From positions 268,937,662 to 269,001,661 of the forward strand of contig CM019064.1 in assembly GCA_009667805.1 (NCBI GenBank): a stretch of DNA of 64,000 bases, written 5' to 3'. A model generated the notes under the pieces. The model saw only the letters and a list, made by a program, of their open reading frames with translations. It did not search any database and was not told the origin of the DNA. This DNA comes from Leptobrachium leishanense. Lineage: Eukaryota > Chordata > Amphibia > Anura > Megophryidae. Position 1 is the first letter of the stretch. The number at the start of each line of letters is the position of its first letter. Both the position numbers and the translations under genes were made by a program. Of the stretch, positions 11,709 through 24,168 are shown piece after piece.

Positions 11709-11889
11709 CAGGGTTATTCAGAGAGAGGGGAAAAGGAGAATGACTGGAGAATGGAAAATTCTAGGCCAAAATAGCTGATTCAGAAAGTGACAAAAATGGG
11801 AGAATTTTTCTGGCTTGGCTGTTTTGACCTAGCATTTTCCATTCTCCAGTCATTCTCCTGTTTTTCACCTCTCTCTGAATAACCCTCTG
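11709..11889. mobile_element. 181-bp foldback MITE (CAGGGTTATTC type)
   Basis: The ends CAGGGTTATTCAGAGAGAGG and CCTCTCTCTGAATAACCCTCTG are inverted, and inner arms (gaatgactggagaatgg / ccattctccagtcattctcc) make most of the element palindromic. TAT occurs on both sides (11706-11708 and 11890-11892), consistent with a 3-bp duplication. It has no coding capacity. The core phrase containing aatagc is shared with 12179-12335, 18105-18220 and 30772-30953. Confidence 0.75.
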
Positions 11890-12178
11890 TATGTTAGCAA
11901 TTTTGCTAACCCAACCTTTAGGAAAAATTAATTTTGAGTTAGTTTTCCTGTAAAATAATTGCCATCAATTACTTTCCCCTAACATGGCGACAGAAAGAGA
12001 GAGAGCAGAAAAGCCATTCTACAGGACAGTCCTTCTTTCTTCTTGTATGGATGTCACCTCTGAGGGCTAATTGTGCATATGTTGTCTATGATGGGGAAAC
12101 GGAGTAGCACACTCCCCTCGAACTAGGTATGCAGCAGCTTACAATACCCGATCAGGGATAGAGTTATTCAGGTCTATT

Positions 12179-12335
12179 CACTGAAGGGTAAGAATTGGCA
12201 GAAGTGAAAATTCTAGGTCAAAATAGCCAAATCATAAAAATTCTCCCATTTATCTCACTTTACAGATTGGCTATTTGGTCTAGATTGTTCTCTTCTGTCA
12301 ATTCTTCTAACTTCACCCTTTAGTGAATAGACCTG
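12179..12335. mobile_element. 157-bp foldback MITE (CAGGTCTATTCACT ends)
   Basis: The ends CAGGTCTATTCACTGAAGGG and CCCTTTAGTGAATAGACCTG are inverted, with palindromic inner arms around aattctaggtcaaaatagcc. ATT flanks both sides (12176-12178, 12336-12338). The core matches the 30772-30953 element although the termini differ. Confidence 0.7.
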
Positions 12336-12884
12336 ATTGGATTGTTTTTTTGTGATCAATGTGATTTCCATCTCATGGTCAGATATTGTAAATTGTAGAG
12401 ATTATAAACCTGTCTATGGCTGGTTTGCATTAAATACACTAAAACACCTAAAAGAGACATATTTAAAGGGCCACTACCACCAAAAAAATGAATGTTCTTA
12501 TTTTCTTTATTCGCTGATATCTTACAGGTGCTTTGGTTTTCTCTTGTATGTTTAGTTAAGAAAATATTTTACTCTATGTGTGTCACTGGGTGCATCCATT
12601 GTGTGATCTTTTGTGTTGTAAAACTGCCCCCTCCCCCAACACAGTATCTTTACCTCACTCTGTGGTTTTGGCCATATAATGGAGTCTATGGGTCAGGCAA
12701 CCGACTCACAGCATTGTATTGTGTGGGATGTATTCAAAGTACATTACCAGTGGGTAGAGTAGAAGTCTTTTAAGCTCTCTGTCATATCTCATTCAGCTGC
12801 CAGCTCTTATCTCAGGTAGCCTAGAGCAGTGGTTCTCAAACCTGTCCTCGGGACCCCCAACCAGGCCAGATTTTGCAGATCACT

Positions 12885-14020
12885 TTGGGGAAATTCAGAC
12901 TGTGAATCCTTCACAATATTTTCAGAAATGCTCTGCGCGACGTCTGCAAAGCCTCAACTGTACACATGTACGCAGATGACACCGTAATCTATACCAGCAA
13001 ACCAAATCTCCCGCAGCTGGAGGCCGTGCTGCAAGAACAATTCACAGAGGTAGAAAAGTGGATCAAACACAACAAACTTTTTCTAAATACCAACAAAACT
13101 GTAACGATGCTCTTTGGAACAAAACCTAAACTACACAAATTGCAAAATCCCTTTCTATTTGTTGGGACAAAATCCAATGGCCGCTGACCACAGTCACTTC
13201 TCTCAAATATCTAGGTATGTGGTTAGACCCAAATCTATCCTTTGGCCCCCACATTGAAAAACTCTCATCTTTACCCCAAACTAGGTGCCCTGTACAGAAA
13301 CAAATCCTGTTTGAGCCCCACGGTAAGAAAGCAGATTGTACAACAAATTTTTATGCCAGCTATTGAATACGGAGATGTAGTGTAAGCAGCTGCCCCGCAA
13401 AAACACGTCCAGAAACTTACTACATTGTATAACTCATGCTGCCGCTTTGTGCTACAATGTAACTACATGACCCACCATTGTGACATAAAAGAACTAAACT
13501 GGCCGTCGCTGGAATCTAGACGCACCCTTCACCTTTCTAACCTGGTGTTTAAGAGCTTTTCTGGGAAGCTACCACCCTACCTGAATAGGCTGCTTCCCCT
13601 AGCAGTTCCCTCATCCTATAACCTCAGATCTAGGACCAGCACCTTACTTACAATACCACAATACAAAAAGAAAGTGGCTCGATCCTCATTTTCCTACAGA
13701 GCACCACAAATATGGAATAACCTCCCAGACGCCATCAAGTCTTCCCCCAGTCTAAAGTCCCTTAAGAGCTCCCTATTAACATACCTCAATACAGAATGCA
13801 CCTGTAAACATGTAACACAGTGACTATTTCCTACATATTTATTTTCTGTATAAATCTGTATATTTGTGTTGTTGTTTTAATATCTTGCATTGTACCACTT
13901 TGTAATTCTGTACCTACTGTAACAATCAAATGATCTTGAACCCAGGATATACTTGAAAACTAGAAAAATCTCAATTTATCCTTCCTGGTAAAATTACTTT
14001 ATAAATAAATAAATAAATAA
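12885..14020 (+). mobile_element. 5'-truncated L2-type LINE
   Basis: It starts after atcact (12879-12884) and ends in an (ATAA)n tail followed by atcact (14021-14026), a short target duplication. The 3' end, tatccttcctggtaaaat then ataaata repeats, is shared with other L2 ends at 28220-28341 and with the tails of the SINEs at 50249 and 53105. The coding remnant is described separately. It inserted inside the hAT MITE. Confidence 0.8.
12966..13823 (+). pseudogene. L2 LINE reverse transcriptase C-terminal part (frameshifted)
   Basis: The fragment begins at the reverse transcriptase active-site motif YADDTVIYTS and runs through the thumb region. It then shifts frame around 13190-13420 and continues in the frame 13425-13823. 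The C-terminal tail includes YNLRSRTSTLLTIPQ and APQIWNNLPDAIK, the hallmark ending of L2/CR1-group polyproteins. The RT N-terminal half and endonuclease are missing. It cannot support retrotransposition. Confidence 0.8.
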
Positions 14021-14289
14021 ATCACTGAGCAGCTAATTAGATCACCTATGCTGGGCTTCAGCTATCTGGAAAATCTGGACTGGTTGGGGTCCCTGACGAG
14101 AGGTTTGAGAAACACCGGCCTAGAGAACAATAACCTTATCTAAACATTCAGTCCTCCACCACATTAACTGGTAAATATTGTAGATTAAATAAACAAGATC
14201 CACAAAGCTAAGCTACATGTTGCATCACAGGAAAAATCCATAAAATGGAACCCAGAAAAATCAATTGAATAACCCTGTATGTATTTTAT

Positions 14290-15181
14290 CCTAAGAGAAT
14301 CGAAAAGTCACCGCACGTTTGAGTTTTCGTTCTCTTCAATTCGGTGCGATTTGGCGATCCCATTTTGGCGACCCGGCGGTGTATTCAGCAAGCACCACAG
14401 GGCCGTCGTAGTGCAGGGAAAAGCTGCCGCAAACCCGCCGACGAACACTCCCTGCAAAACCCGGCGATCGCTCACCGAAACCCATAAAAACATCTGGATT
14501 AACCCCGCCGAACACACTGGAGAAACCCGAGCAGCCGCCGATCATAGCGCAGAGCAGCTGCCGGAAAAAGCCAACACCGCAGACGAAGGAGGTGAAAAAA
14601 AAAAAAAAACAGTTCGCTTGAATGTTTGAAAAGTGAAACGCTGTTTGCAAAGAAACTACAGAACGAAAATGTCTCAAATTTACATATAAGATCCAATGAA
14701 TTATAATAAAATGGGCTGTTACAGAAAAAATAAAAAACGATTTATAAACACAAACAGAAAAAAAATTTGCTTAAAAATGCCTAAAAGATCCTAAAAAATC
14801 TATAAAAAAGAAACTTTTTACTGCAGAATATTATAATCAACGGTTTATTAGATATTGGATTAAAACGGGAATATTTTTAACATTGAAAGCTATGGGATTC
14901 GCCTGAATAAATCTGTCGAATGAAACTACCGAACAGCACGGCAATTCGGCAACTTTTCACTGCTGGTTTTTGTTCTGACTAGACGAAGCATTGCTTCTCT
15001 ATGGGGATTTCACTGCTCTCGAACAGGCACCGAACAGGCACCGTATGTGCAGGCAATTCACCAAGATTTGGCGAACTGCCTGCTCTCTGAATAGCCGAAT
15101 GGCCAGGAAAGGTAACCGAACGCTGAATTTCACTGTTCTGTTACCTTTCGGCCACAATTCGGATCTCTTTGAATAACCCTG
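14290..15181 (-). mobile_element. CAGGGTTATTC-family non-autonomous element, reverse copy
   Basis: The right terminus is tctctttgaataaccctg. The interior matches, in reverse, the copy at 56157-56843 (for example gtgtattcagcaagcaccac and catctggattaaccc). The left terminus is degraded. At ~890 bp it keeps an AT-rich middle that is shorter in the 56157 copy. Open frames at 14279-14696 are not conserved as protein. The 3-bp duplication seen on other copies suggests PIF/Harbinger. Confidence 0.65.
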
Positions 15182-16240
15182 TATATTTTATTTTTCCTTT
15201 TTACATGCAATTATTTCAAAGAAAAAAAAAAGTGTTTTATAATGTGGTTTTACTTGTAATGCACAAGTAATCTAATTACAGCTTATGTAAATGGTAGTGT
15301 CCCTTTTAAATATATATAATGCCAAATCAAACTGCACTATACTTAAATTTGCTTATAGTTTAAGGATTTGTGTGAAAAGTTTGCATACAGTTGCTTATTA
15401 TCTATGAATGTGAAATAAATAACTGGTCCCATTTCCACGCACTGCATATTAGCATGTTGCACATTTTCCAATAAACACTGTTAAAAAAGGGAAATAAATT
15501 CAAGGTATTCTATTTATTTTCACATATTGTAGCTGATTTGAAGGAAAAACAAAATTAGAAATTCTTCACAACCACTTTGCAAGAAGTGAAGCTTGCATTG
15601 TGTTAGTCCAAAGTAGGAGGATTGGACGAACTACTGGGGATGGGTGGGGGAATAGAATAAACTGCTGGAGAACACGGGGGAATGAGGCCGACGGGAATGG
15701 CTACTTATACTCAGGGAGAATAAGGGAGAGGGTAAGACATTCTGTAGTTTGGGAAATGAGGAGGTAGGGAATGGAGCCGCTCACTGTTTAGGGACCTGTC
15801 TTAAGGCATAGACTCAGAGTCTAGAGACATGGGACCCCCATCTTTGGGGATGGGGTAGTAAAAGGACTATTGGTTTTAGAGCGGGCATAGGGATTTCTTG
15901 GAGCATAGGGAGATCTGTCTTGGGTCATGGAGAAAACGCGTATGTACATATGTAAGGGTGCACTTGCTGTATTCTGTGGCTAGTTTGAGTCAGTGGTTTA
16001 GTTAGGGGCTCAAAGATTTTTGGAAATGACAACAATAATGTGATTTCTGGCAGCATATAAATTCTGCACATAGAAGAGAAGCACTTTCATGATTAAACAT
16101 CTTAATCGGTGAACTGACTTCTTTGTCTTGTAGGGGAATGCTTCCCTGTCATATGCAGAATTCCTATTCTGCATGAAATCACAATGTCTAGATAAATGAA
16201 TGGATTTCCCCTGTGCAGCATATGAATTCTACATACTGCA
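15182..16240. other. No gene; purine-rich stretch
   Basis: AT-rich sequence gives way to an A/G-rich tract at about 15600-15900. Short repeated words such as cagcatataaattctgcac near 16050 and gcagcatatgaattctaca near 16216 hint at an unrecognised small repeat. No coding evidence. Confidence 0.45.
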
Positions 16241-16249
16241 ACAGTGAAA

Positions 16250-16997
16250 TTCAGGGTATGGTTACCTTTCCTGGCCATTCGGCTATTCAGAGAGCAGGCA
16301 GTTCGCCAAATGTTGGCGATTGTCTGCACATACGGTGGCTGTTCGTCACCTGTTCGAGGGCAGTGAAATCCCCATAGAGAAGCAATGCTTCATCTGTTCA
16401 GAGAACACAAAACAGCTGAGAAAGGTTGCCGAAATACCCTGCCATTCAGTGGTTTCATGCAACAGATTTATTCAGGAGAATCCCATAGACTTCAATGTCA
16501 AAAATATTTCCGTTTTAATTTAATATCTAATAAACCGTTTATTATTTTATTCTACAGTAAATTTTTTTAGATTAGTCAGGATCTTTTAGGCATTTTTCGG
16601 TATTTTTTTTTGCGAAATTTATTTTTTTCCGTTTTTTTTAAATCGTTTTTTCTTTTTTCTGTAACAGGCCTTTTTATTAACATTCATTGGATCTTATATG
16701 TAAATTTCAGACATTTTCGTTTTGCAGTTTATTTGCAAACAGAGTTTCACTTTTCAAACATTCAAGCATACAGTTTTGGTTTTTTTCACTCCATTCGTCT
16801 GCGGTGTCGGGTTTTTCCGGCAGCTGATCTGCGCTCTGATCGGCTCCTGCTCTGGTTTTTCCACCGTGTTCGGCGGGGTTAATCCAGATGTTTTTGCGGG
16901 TTTCGGTGTGCATTCGCCGGGTTTTGCGGTGAGCGTTCGTCGGATTTGCGGCGGCTTTTCCCTGCACTACGATGGCCCTGTGGTGCTTGCTGAAAAA
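16250..16997 (+). mobile_element. CAGGGTTATTC-family element, forward copy (truncated)
   Basis: It is homologous to 56157-56843: ggccattcggctattcagag, tctgcggtgtcgg and gttaatccagatgttt appear in the same order. The copy is interrupted at 16998 by a Harbinger-like MITE fragment. The outer terminus is degraded. Confidence 0.65.
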
Positions 16998-17144
16998 ATG
17001 TGTTTGCCGCTTGCGTTGGGCGGCCGCAATTTCGTGCGGCCGTACTTCGTATATTGGCTGTCATTGCCCATCATTTGCTGCTACTGCGGCCGTGATTAAG
17101 TGCGCCTAAACGTACATTAAAAATGCATTAGTCTGACCCCAGCC
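16998..17144. mobile_element. Truncated GGCTGGGGTCAGAC MITE
   Basis: The end gcattagtctgaccccagcc and the preceding sequence with cggccgtacttcgtatattgg match the right ends of the copies near 29440-29560. Only about 145 bp remain. Confidence 0.65.
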
Positions 17145-17147
17145 TTG

Positions 17148-17370
17148 AAGATCCTGAAAAAAATCAATAACTAAAGAGACTTTTTACTGCAGATTAAGAT
17201 AATAAGTGGTTTATTAGATATTGCATTAAAACGGGAATAGTTTTAACATTCAAACCTATGGGGTTCGCCTGAATTAACCTCCTGAATGAAACCACCGTAT
17301 ATCAGGGCATTTCACTGACATTTCTCTGCTGTCCGGTGTTCTCATTATAGATTAACCATTACTTCTCTAC
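17148..17370 (-). mobile_element. CAGGGTTATTC-family fragment, reverse
   Basis: Sequence with actttttactgcagatta and ttagatattgcattaaaacg matches 14820-14960 in the same orientation and is inverted relative to 16250-16997. It continues up to a region resembling the gaacagc part of the family. Confidence 0.6.
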
Positions 17371-17373
17371 AGG

Positions 17374-18230
17374 CATGTACTGGCCATTGGGAGCACCAGG
17401 AGAATCCAGAGGGGCAGATGGGTCAGTGGGCTGGCTGAGCCTGGGGGTGCTTTTTTTTTTTTTGTAAACTTAGTCCAGCACTTAGTATAACCAGAACTGG
17501 ATAACACTAGTGTGGAATGTCAGCACTTGTTTCAAAGGTCTGAAGGATTTCTGCATTGCAGGGATGGGTTAGGGGGCTTCCTTGGACACCCACACATGGA
17601 TTCTGGAGCTGGCTATGGCTTTATTGTGTGTTAAGGAGCGGAATCCACAGAGACTGCGAGGATTCCGCTCCACATTTTACTTACAGCTTCTCCTTCCAGT
17701 GACTGGTGGCCTCAGAGTTTGAAGCCAGCAGCAGCCGTAGCACCACATGTTGCTACAAATCTCTCCTGTGGTGTGTGCTGTGACCAGGAGCCATCCCCCC
17801 AATGTGAATATACGTAAGGTATTAACTAAACATGACAAGTGAGGGTGAATGCGTCTCCCGGAGAGCAGTATAGTGGCCAGACTCACAGCCAGGCATGCAG
17901 GGAGCCGTAAATCTGACAGATCCTTTGATCTGACAGTCCCTCTCCCCTGCTCCCTTTCTATAGCCTATTAAGCCGGATCTCAGTGTGACAGTGCTGTGCT
18001 TTCTCTAAAGGAGCACTCAAGGGGTTAATTATCACAGGAGTCTGCAGAGCTCAGGAAAGTATTTTCTAATCAGCCATAGCCATGTAGCAGGGAGACATGT
18101 CCAAATTCTAGGTCAAAATAGCCAAACCAGAAAAATTCGCCCATTTATCTCACTTTCCAAATTGGCTATTTGGTCTAGATTGTTCATTCTCCTGCCAATT
18201 CTCAAGGTATGTCACAGTTCTGAGCCCCTT
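17374..18230. other. No gene; repeat remnants and a short hairpin
   Basis: It holds a hAT-terminus-like remnant (CAGGCATGTACTGGCC near 17373), a perfect 12-bp inverted repeat GGAGCGGAATCC / GGATTCCGCTCC at 17635-17646 and 17660-17671, and at 18105-18220 a truncated copy of the foldback MITE core. No coding sequence is supported. Confidence 0.5.
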
Positions 18231-18374
18231 AAAAGTGTACCTGGGGGGCGTGGCCTGGAGTAGGATGAGAGCAGACGTGTAGGCTGATCTCTCCGTCCTG
18301 ACGAGCTAAGAACCCGAGCTATACCGGAGCAGATTCCTTCCACATCGACTCCCATCACCTCCGATTACCTCCTG

Positions 18375-19355
18375 ATGTCTCCCGCTAAGGTATCACGGGT
18401 GAAGGGGACCCCGGGCACGTCGGGGACCCCGGGCACGTCGGTGGCCCCGATCTTTCGCCCTCTCTCATCCGGGCCTACTCCTCAAGATGGTGGCCGCAAC
18501 TCCCCAGCAGCCTCCTCCGCGTGCTCTAGCCCCGGAGGGCCTCCTGAGGCGGCAACAAAGGGGGATGTGCAACAGATCCTCGGCCAGCTGGTCGAGGTCC
18601 AGCAATTTTTAGCAGGGGAGCTGGACAGGTTGGCGCGCGCCATTCGAGCGGAGATCCATGCAGTAGGCGCTGAACTTTCGCCTTGGAGGAAGCGGTGACT
18701 ACGCTGTCCAAAGGCCATAATACAGTGGTAGACAGGTCCAACGTATTGGCAGAGCGCATCCAGCACCTGGAACAGCAAGTGGAGGACCTTTCCAACAGGT
18801 CGAGGCGCAATAACCTATGGCTCCGGGGGCTCTGCTGCCTTGGGGGGGACGGTAATGACTATGCTACATACCCTGATGCTCGATTTTACCGCGGACCAAC
18901 TACTACTAGACCGGGTGCACCGCGCCCTGAGAGCGAGGGCAGCCCCCCCAGTAGGCCCTAGAGACGTGATTTTCCATTTCCACTACTTTACATCAAAAGC
19001 AGCAGTGCTGTGGGCTCTGCGTGACTCTCCCCTTATGTATCAAGACGCAGAACTACAGGTCTTCCAAGACCTGGCGCCTAAAACGCTGGCCCGACGCCGT
19101 CCCTGGAAGCCTGTCGCTGACCACTTGAGGAGCCATGGAGTCCGCTTCGCTTGGGGCTTTCCCCTAAAAATGTTGGCCTTCCACAATGGCACCACGACCA
19201 TCTGCACCTCGTTGGCGGGGGCTCCCGCCTTTTTGGCCCAACTTGGCCTCCCAGCCTTGGAGTTACAAATACCGGATTCCTCCCTGCAGCCTTTGGAACC
19301 GGTGGAGGTGGAATGGGTTATTCCCCCATCAGGCTCCCCTCGCCCTCCTTCGTGA
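18375..19355 (+). pseudogene. L1 ORF1 (RNA-binding protein) remnant
   Basis: The N-terminal frame (18375-18698) is Pro/Ser-rich, then KGDVQQILGQLVEVQQFL begins a coiled-coil. The frame shifts near 18690 into AERIQHLEQQVEDLSNRS and NNLWLRGL, and again near 18840. The third part (18840-19355) contains LLLDRVHRALRAR, RDVIFHFHYFTSKAAVLWAL, FQDLAPKTLARRR and VRFAWGFPLKML, the layout of the L1 ORF1 RNA-recognition and C-terminal domains (Transposase_22). In an intact element it would be an RNA-binding trimer. Here at least two frameshifts break it. Confidence 0.82.
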
Positions 19356-19447
19356 GGGGGGCATTTCTGTTGCATCGTGGATCCGGTTCCTGTTCACCCG
19401 GCTGACATCTCCCTGGTGACGATCTCCGTTCATGGGCGCCTTCATGG

Positions 19448-20235
19448 GTAACATAGAAACATAGAAACATAACAAAATGTCGGCAGATAAGAACCTTTCG
19501 GCCCATCTAGTCTGCCCAATTACATGGATACTTTACCTGGATTTATCTTTTGTTTAGGATAGCCTTAGGCCTATCCCATGCATGCTTAAATTCAATTACT
19601 GTTTTGGCCTCTACCACTTCAACTGGAAGGCTGTTCCATGTATCCACCACCCTCTCAGTAAAATAATGCTTCCTGATGTTACTTTTAAACCTTTGCCCCT
19701 CTAATCTAAGACTATGTCCTCTTGTTTTGCTACTTTGCTTCCTTTTAAATATACTCCCTTCCTCTACCTTGCGGATTCCCTTTACGTATTTAAATGTTTC
19801 TATCATATCTCCTCTGTCTCGACTTTTTTCCAAGCTGTACATGTTAAGATCATTAAGCCTTTCCTGGTAACTTTTCTCCTTCAAGCCGTACACCATTTTA
19901 GTAGCCCTTCTCTGAACTCTCTCTAAGATGTCTATATCCTTCTGGAGATACGGTCTCCAGTACTGCACACAGTACTCCAAGTGAGGTCTCACCAGTGCTC
20001 TGTACAGTGGCATGAGCACTTCCCTTTTCCTACTGCTAATACCTCTCCCTACACAACCAAGCATTCTGCTAGCATTTCCTGCTGCTCTATTACATTGACT
20101 ACTTACCCTTACATCCTCTGAAATAAAAACCCCTAAATCCCTTTCCTCAGATGTTGAGGTTAGGACTGTATCAAATATTCTATATTCAGCCCTTGGGTTT
20201 TTACGTCCCAGGTGCATTATCTTGCACTCGGGCTT
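19448..20235 (-). mobile_element. CR1 LINE, 5'-truncated, inserted in the L1
   Basis: On the minus strand it ends with the CR1-type 3' tail of ttctatgtttctatg repeats (near 19450-19475), preceded by gggcagactagatgggccga. The 5' break is around 20230. It lies between L1 ORF1 and ORF2, so CR1 moved in after the L1 arrived. The same CR1 family is found at 37107-37208 and 43597-43764. Confidence 0.85.
19543..20217 (-). pseudogene. CR1 LINE reverse transcriptase C-terminal region (open, partial)
   Basis: A 224-codon uninterrupted frame holds ERDLGVFISEDVRVSSQC, LMPLYRALVRPHLEYCVQYW, KDIDILERVQRRATKMVYGL, and RVVDTWNSLPVEVVEAKTV. These are the conserved post-palm and C-terminal blocks of CR1 polyproteins. 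The endonuclease and catalytic palm are missing because of 5' truncation. The unbroken frame suggests this copy is younger than the surrounding L1. Confidence 0.85.
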
Positions 20236-20410
20236 TCCTTCTATGTCTTTCTCTGTTACTTTTTCTTCCCCCTTCTGTGTCTCCCTTTTTGTGTCTTGTT
20301 CTTATTCGTTTTGTTTGTTTGCATGTTATCCTGTCTATGTTATATGTGAGTCTGGCACTGATGTGGGTTGAGAGTGCTGGAGTACAACGTCACCTCATTC
20401 CTAAGACCTA

Positions 20411-23400
20411 TGATGCCACCTAGCAAGGTTACAGCCCTCTCACTTAATGTGAAGGGCTTAAACTCCCCCCAGATGAGGAGATTGTTATTTTGAGATCTTC
20501 AACGCAAACCTGTTGACATAGCGTTTCTCCAGGAAACCAGACTGCCTCGGCAGGATTCGAACAGGCTGCGTAATCCCCTTTTCCCCCAAGTGTTTTCCTC
20601 CTGCGCTCTCAACAAACATAATGGAGTTGCTATCCTTGTAAAAAGACAATTTCTATTTATGAGACATGATGTATATACCGATCTAGCCAGACGTTATGTT
20701 ATCCTATCTGGCACCCTTGGTCTGAGACCCGTCACCTTAGTTAATGTTTATGCTCCGAACACGCCTGATAAACTTTTATGGGATGCCCTCCACGCTGACT
20801 TGGCCAGGTGTGCCTCGGGGGAAGTTCTTATGTGTGGGGACTTTAACGCGGTCCCCTGTCCTACAATTGACCGGTCCCGCCCTGCCGCCGACCCTCTCCT
20901 GATAGTGGGCTCAAGACAGGACACCTTGTTTGGCTCTTTTCTGACCCAGAGGGCCTTGATCGACATTTGGCGGGTTTCCCATCCCTCCACTAAAGATTTT
21001 ACCTTTTATTCCAATCCCCACGGCTCCTACTCCAGGATTGACAACATTCTTATCTCTCCCTCCTCCCATGGGTGACGGCGGCTTCTATCGGGGTTATCAG
21101 TTGGTCAGACCACGCGGAGGTGGTCCTGGAGCTTGGTCTCCCTGACTGCTCGCCGGTGTGGAACTGGCGGCTCGGCTCCCATACATTGCAGGATGCGGGG
21201 TGGGTGGAGGAGCTGACGGGGGAGCTGGAGGCATATTTCTGAGACAATGTCGTGGGGGAGGTTTCCTTTTCCACCGTCTGGGCAGCACATAAAGCTGTAC
21301 TAAGAGGGGAGATTATTAAAAAGGTTTTCCTACCGCAAGCGCCTCAAGTTGCAACGCGTATTAGAATTGCAGCACACGCTACAGGCGCAGGAATTAGATC
21401 ATAAATCTGCGCCCTCACAGGAGGGTTTTGACCGCTTACAGGGCACCCGACATGCTCTGAACAGGTTGTTGCTCGACGATGTCGCTAGATCAATGACCTG
21501 GTCGAAGTGCAGATACTATGAATCTGCGAACAAGATGGACACACTGTTGGCGCGGCAGATACGCCCGCGTCCCCGGTGACCCGCATTACCTCCCTCAGAG
21601 ACTCGGCTGGTAGACCGATCAAATCCCCACAAAATATTAAGCGAACCTTTACAGAATACTACTCCTCTCTTTATAATCACTCCCCTCTACACTCGCCTCC
21701 CACGACTTCCCACTTAGCTGATATCAATTCTTTTCTTTCCAGCGCTGACTTAACCAAACTTTCGTCGACATAAGGGGAAGCGCTTGCGAAGGACTTCTCT
21801 CTCGAGGAGATCTCAGAAGCTATAGCTTCACTAAAACCGAATAAAGCTCCCGGTCCAGACGGTTACACAGCCCCGTGTACTTGGTCCCCACCTGGTCACT
21901 CTATTTAATGCGGTCAAGGGGGGCAGCCCTTTTCCATCCGACTCCCTGCTGGCGTCCCTGGTAGTTCTTCCTAAACCGGGTAAAAACCTCTCCAACCCAT
22001 CGGGTTACCGCCCCATCTCCCTGTTGAACTTGGATGTCAAGATCTACGCCAAGGTGTTGGCTACCAGACTCAACCCGCTGTTACCGTCTATAGTACACCC
22101 TGACCAGGTGGGATTCATCCAGGGATGCCAGGCGTATGAGAACACCCGTAGGGCGGCGGGTGCAATTTGGCACCTGGAGACGGAGGGTCAGCCTTCTTTG
22201 CTTTTATCCCTGGACGCGGAGAAGGTGTTCGACCGTATCGAATGGCCCTTTCTCTTTGCCCTACTGGAACATATGTCCTTCCCCCCTGACTTCTGCTCCG
22301 CTGTTCAGGCCCTCTATCATAACCCTAGGGCTGACGTTTTTATACCCGGCTCTCAGGCGTCCCCTTTCTCTATTCACAACGGTACCTGCCAGGGCTGTCC
22401 TCTCTCTCCCCTTCTGTTCGCTCTCACCCTAGAACCCCTACTGACGCACATACGCTCTTCCCCAGACATTAAAGGCATAACGGTTCAGGACAACTCCTTT
22501 AAGGTATCTGCTTATGCGGACGATGTTCTGATTACCCTGCCTTACCCGGAATCTTCGCTGATGGGCACTTCTGCATTATTGTCCCGTTTTTCGGCTGTTT
22601 CGGGATATAAAGTCAACCTCGATAAATCGATTTATCTTGCCTTTCCACCTCTCCCGCACTGGGATCCAAGACTTGATTGCTCAATTCAGGTTTAAGATAG
22701 CGTCTACCTCAATCCCATATTTGGGTATACACTTACCGAACAGGCATAAGGACATATACAAGGTTAATTACCCACCTTTTATATGCTAAACTTTGACGGG
22801 AGATGGAGGCGTGGAGTGGGGAATGCATTTCCTGGCTTGGACGAGTACATTGTATTAAAATGAATCTTTTGCCTTGCCTGTTATACCTGTTTCAGGCGCT
22901 TCCATCTCCCGTCGACCCAAGTGACCTCTGGTTTTTGCAATCTCATATCGATACGTTTGTGTGGAGGGGAGGGAGGCGTCGGGTGGCACGATCTACACTT
23001 TACCGCCCATGGGAATTGGGGGGCCTCGGACTTCCTAATCTACAATGGTACTTCCAGGCGGCACAACTGTCCCAGGTGGTGGCACTACACTCCCCGCCCA
23101 ACACCCACTGCTGGGTAGACTTTGAATCGGCATGTATGTTCCCGGAGGACCCCAGATACTGGATGTGGCTCCCTAAACGTCTGCGACCCAAGGAACCGGT
23201 ACCCTGCCCTCCACTAAGTCACTCAATGGCGATATGGGATTCCCTTGCCTCCTCCAAAAAGCTGCACCAAGTTTCATCTTCCATGCTCCCTCTATGGAGA
23301 AATCCACAGTTCCCACCAGGGCAAGCGCCGGACCAATTCTCCAGATTTGTCAAGGGGGCATCCTGCGGCTCAGAGACCTGCGAGATCATACTGGATTGTA

Positions 23401-24168
23401 TTCCTTCAACTCCATGTCAGCCCGCTCCCAGCTGCTCCCGCGGGACTCCTTCCGCTACATACAGCTCCATCATTTCGCCTCTACCATCGAAAATAAAAGG
23501 GCTGGCTCCTCTCCTCTCACTTTCTTCGAATGTTTATGCTTGTCCGGAGACCCGCCCCGATGTCTTATTTCTAGACTCTATACCCATCTGGCAAGCACAA
23601 CCTCCTTGCCTACTATCACCTACATGGCCGCATGGGAAAGAGACCTTGGATCGACGCTCGAGGGTGATGAATGGTTGGACATCTAGGAGGCAGCATGGAA
23701 AGTATCCATATGCACGACCTTACAAGAGCAGGGGCTAAAGACTATGATGAGGTGGTACACTACCCCTGTGCTCCTCCATAAAGCGAACGCTGCTATTCCC
23801 GACGATTGCTGGAGGGGATGTGGAGAATGGGGCACTCAGGCCCATATGTGGTGGTCCTGCCCTGCGATTTCCAAATATTGGGACTCAGTACAAGCTCTGT
23901 TGGAACAGATCTTCAGACCCGGAGTGCCAAAAGACCCCTGGACATACCTATTTGCCAATCCGGTACCGGACTTTACCATGCACCACAACCGTCTCCTCTC
24001 CAAAATTCTACTAGCAGCAAGGAAAGCGGTGGCTGAGTCCTGGAGATCTTCGAGGCTCCCTCCACACTCCAGAGACGTATATTGCAGATCATGGACCATA
24101 TTCAATTGATGGACGAACTCTCGGCAAAACTGCATCATACATTGCCGGCGTACTGGAAAGTCTGGGAT
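20411..24168 (+). pseudogene. L1 ORF2 endonuclease/reverse transcriptase remnant
   Basis: The 5' part is an APE-type endonuclease: ALSLNVKGLN, an early TGA near 20491, AFLQETRLP, then GEVLMCGDFNAVP and GSYSRIDNILIS. Frameshifts near 21070 and 21590-21780 follow. NKAPGPDGYT near 21840 and SGYRPISLLNLDVKIYAKVL open the reverse transcriptase. QPSLLLSLDAEKVFDRIEW, GTCQGCPLSPLLF and SAYADDVLITL are its catalytic blocks at 22024-22695. The 22803-23738 frame has ISWLGRVHCIKMNLLP. The 23744-24109 frame holds a Cys-rich end, CWRGCGEWGTQAHMWWSC. An intact protein would nick DNA and copy its own RNA; this one has several frame breaks. L1 versus Tx1 placement is not settled. Confidence 0.85.

Larger units (their letters stand above)
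12827..14117. mobile_element. hAT-type MITE carrying an L2 insertion
   Basis: The left end CAGTGGTTCTCAAACC and right end GGTTTGAGAAACACCG are inverted repeats. They are flanked by a perfect 8-bp duplication gcctagag (12819-12826 and 14118-14125), diagnostic of hAT insertion. After removing the L2 at 12885-14020 the MITE is only about 160 bp. A related MITE is at 44632-44812. Confidence 0.88.
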
